A stretch of 13,896 bases of DNA, taken from contig CAIWLA010000228.1 in the NCBI GenBank assembly GCA_903913345.1, positions 1-13,896 on the forward strand, read 5' to 3'. The DNA comes from an uncultured Magnetococcales bacterium (GTDB taxonomy: Bacteria; Pseudomonadota; Magnetococcia; Magnetococcales; Magnetaquicoccaceae). A program made the translations under genes and the position numbers. Under the pieces are notes generated by a model. The model did not search any database. It was not told the origin of the DNA and was given only the letters and a program-made list of their open reading frames with translations. Each line of letters starts with the position of its first letter. The first letter of the stretch is position 1. Positions 13,309 to 13,896 of the stretch are shown here, piece by piece.

Positions 13309-13896
13309 ATGACAAGCCAGGCATCCAGACACGCCGAACAGGTTCAACCGTTGCGGACAGGGGGGGAGTCATCCCAAACAACCCTTGCATCTCTTTATAA
13401 AAGCCTTTCACAGTTTCACGAAAATCCCCGCTTGATTGCCTGGTCAACCACCCTGAAAGGCACTGTTTTCCTGTGGACAACGGTCTCTCTCCTGCTGGGT
13501 CTGGCACAATATCTGGACCTGATGTCGCTGACAATCCTGATACCATTAATGATTCTGACCCAACGGTTTCCCGCCCAGCGGATGTGGATCATGGGTATGG
13601 GCATGGGTGGCCTGTTCCTTCACAAAAAATTGAGCCAATTGCTCGTCACCGACCTTTTCTGGTTTGCGGTCGATGCCGGAATGGTCGTGGGACTGCTCTA
13701 TATTTTCTTCCGAATCGCCCAATCCTTTGCCAAACTGCCCAGGATGGTACGCCATTATCCGCAAATTTTTCTGCATCTTCTGCTGTGGTCCGGTATCGCC
13801 GCCATCGCCATTCTGCCCGCCAACTTCCACACGGATCCGGCCTGGATAACCACATCCAACCTGTCCATATGTCTGCTCTTTTTTTCTTTCCTGATC
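13309..13896 (+). CDS. Multi-pass membrane protein of unknown function (3' end outside window)
   Basis: The frame is open to the right edge, giving the first 196 residues. A polar N-terminal segment (1-50) is followed by hydrophobic stretches at about 51-83, 110-136, 151-170 and 183 onward, with short basic loops between them (QRFPAQR, RIAQSFAKLPRMVRHYPQ). I do not recognise the family. The tight hydrophobic packing, and a carrier protein gene 1.3 kb upstream, would be compatible with an MBOAT-type or other acyl/glycosyl transferase, but no catalytic motif lies in the visible part. The ATG at 13309 was chosen; AGGAGG at 13287-13292 is 16 nt upstream, too far for good use, and the frame is open back to 13156, so a start with an unusual codon further upstream cannot be excluded. 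Confidence 0.7.
   Translation, partial: MTSQASRHAEQVQPLRTGGESSQTTLASLYKSLSQFHENPRLIAWSTTLKGTVFLWTTVSLLLGLAQYLDLMSLTILIPLMILTQRFPAQRMWIMGMGMGGLFLHKKLSQLLVTDLFWFAVDAGMVVGLLYIFFRIAQSFAKLPRMVRHYPQIFLHLLLWSGIAAIAILPANFHTDPAWITTSNLSICLLFFSFLI

Noticed and set aside
12162..13896. A prophage or integrated element around the phage-type repressor
   Set aside because: No integrase, attachment-site repeats, or phage structural genes were seen in the window.

Overview
The window reads as ordinary, densely coded chromosome of a Gram-negative bacterium (TolC-type outer-membrane protein, Rnf complex, c-di-GMP enzymes, GC-rich). The style of the proteins and of the GC-rich intergenic repeats reminds me of the Magnetococcales/Alphaproteobacteria, but this is an impression and no marker gene settles it. 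No tRNA, rRNA, CRISPR array, transposase or phage structural gene was seen.

Layout. (1) 2-1026, plus strand: the 3' end of an FAD-dependent oxidoreductase, followed 2 nt later by a stand-alone cyclic-nucleotide-binding-domain protein. (2) 1166-5207, minus strand: rnfB-rnfC-rnfD-rnfG, the soluble/peripheral and flavin-carrying subunits of an Rnf ion-translocating electron-transport complex. The two integral subunits RnfA and RnfE are not in the window, and the operon is closed on both sides by oppositely oriented genes. (3) 5549-6634, plus: an Mrp/ApbC (NBP35-type) Fe-S carrier ATPase, divergent from rnfB. (4) 6715-8034, minus: a TolC-family outer-membrane channel protein. (5) 8227-11622, plus: a membrane-anchored sensor-GAF-HD-GYP phosphodiesterase, followed in the same reading frame, after one TGA, by a GGDEF domain that seems to have lost its N-terminal part. 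(6) 11720-11974: a stand-alone acyl carrier protein with its own good sigma70-type promoter. (7) 12162-12836: a LexA/CI-like XRE-S24 regulator with a promoter and candidate operators. (8) 12837-13308: about 470 nt without a convincing gene, then a membrane protein running off the right edge.

The most interesting points are the Rnf cluster lacking its A/E membrane pair and sitting back-to-back with an Fe-S carrier; the HD-GYP/GGDEF pair joined in one frame across a stop with what looks like the tail of a deleted receiver domain; an unusual long insertion in the HD-GYP domain; and two related GC-rich palindromic repeats placed at exactly the two convergent gene junctions of the window. I did not find a clearly new multi-gene system; the findings are graded accordingly.
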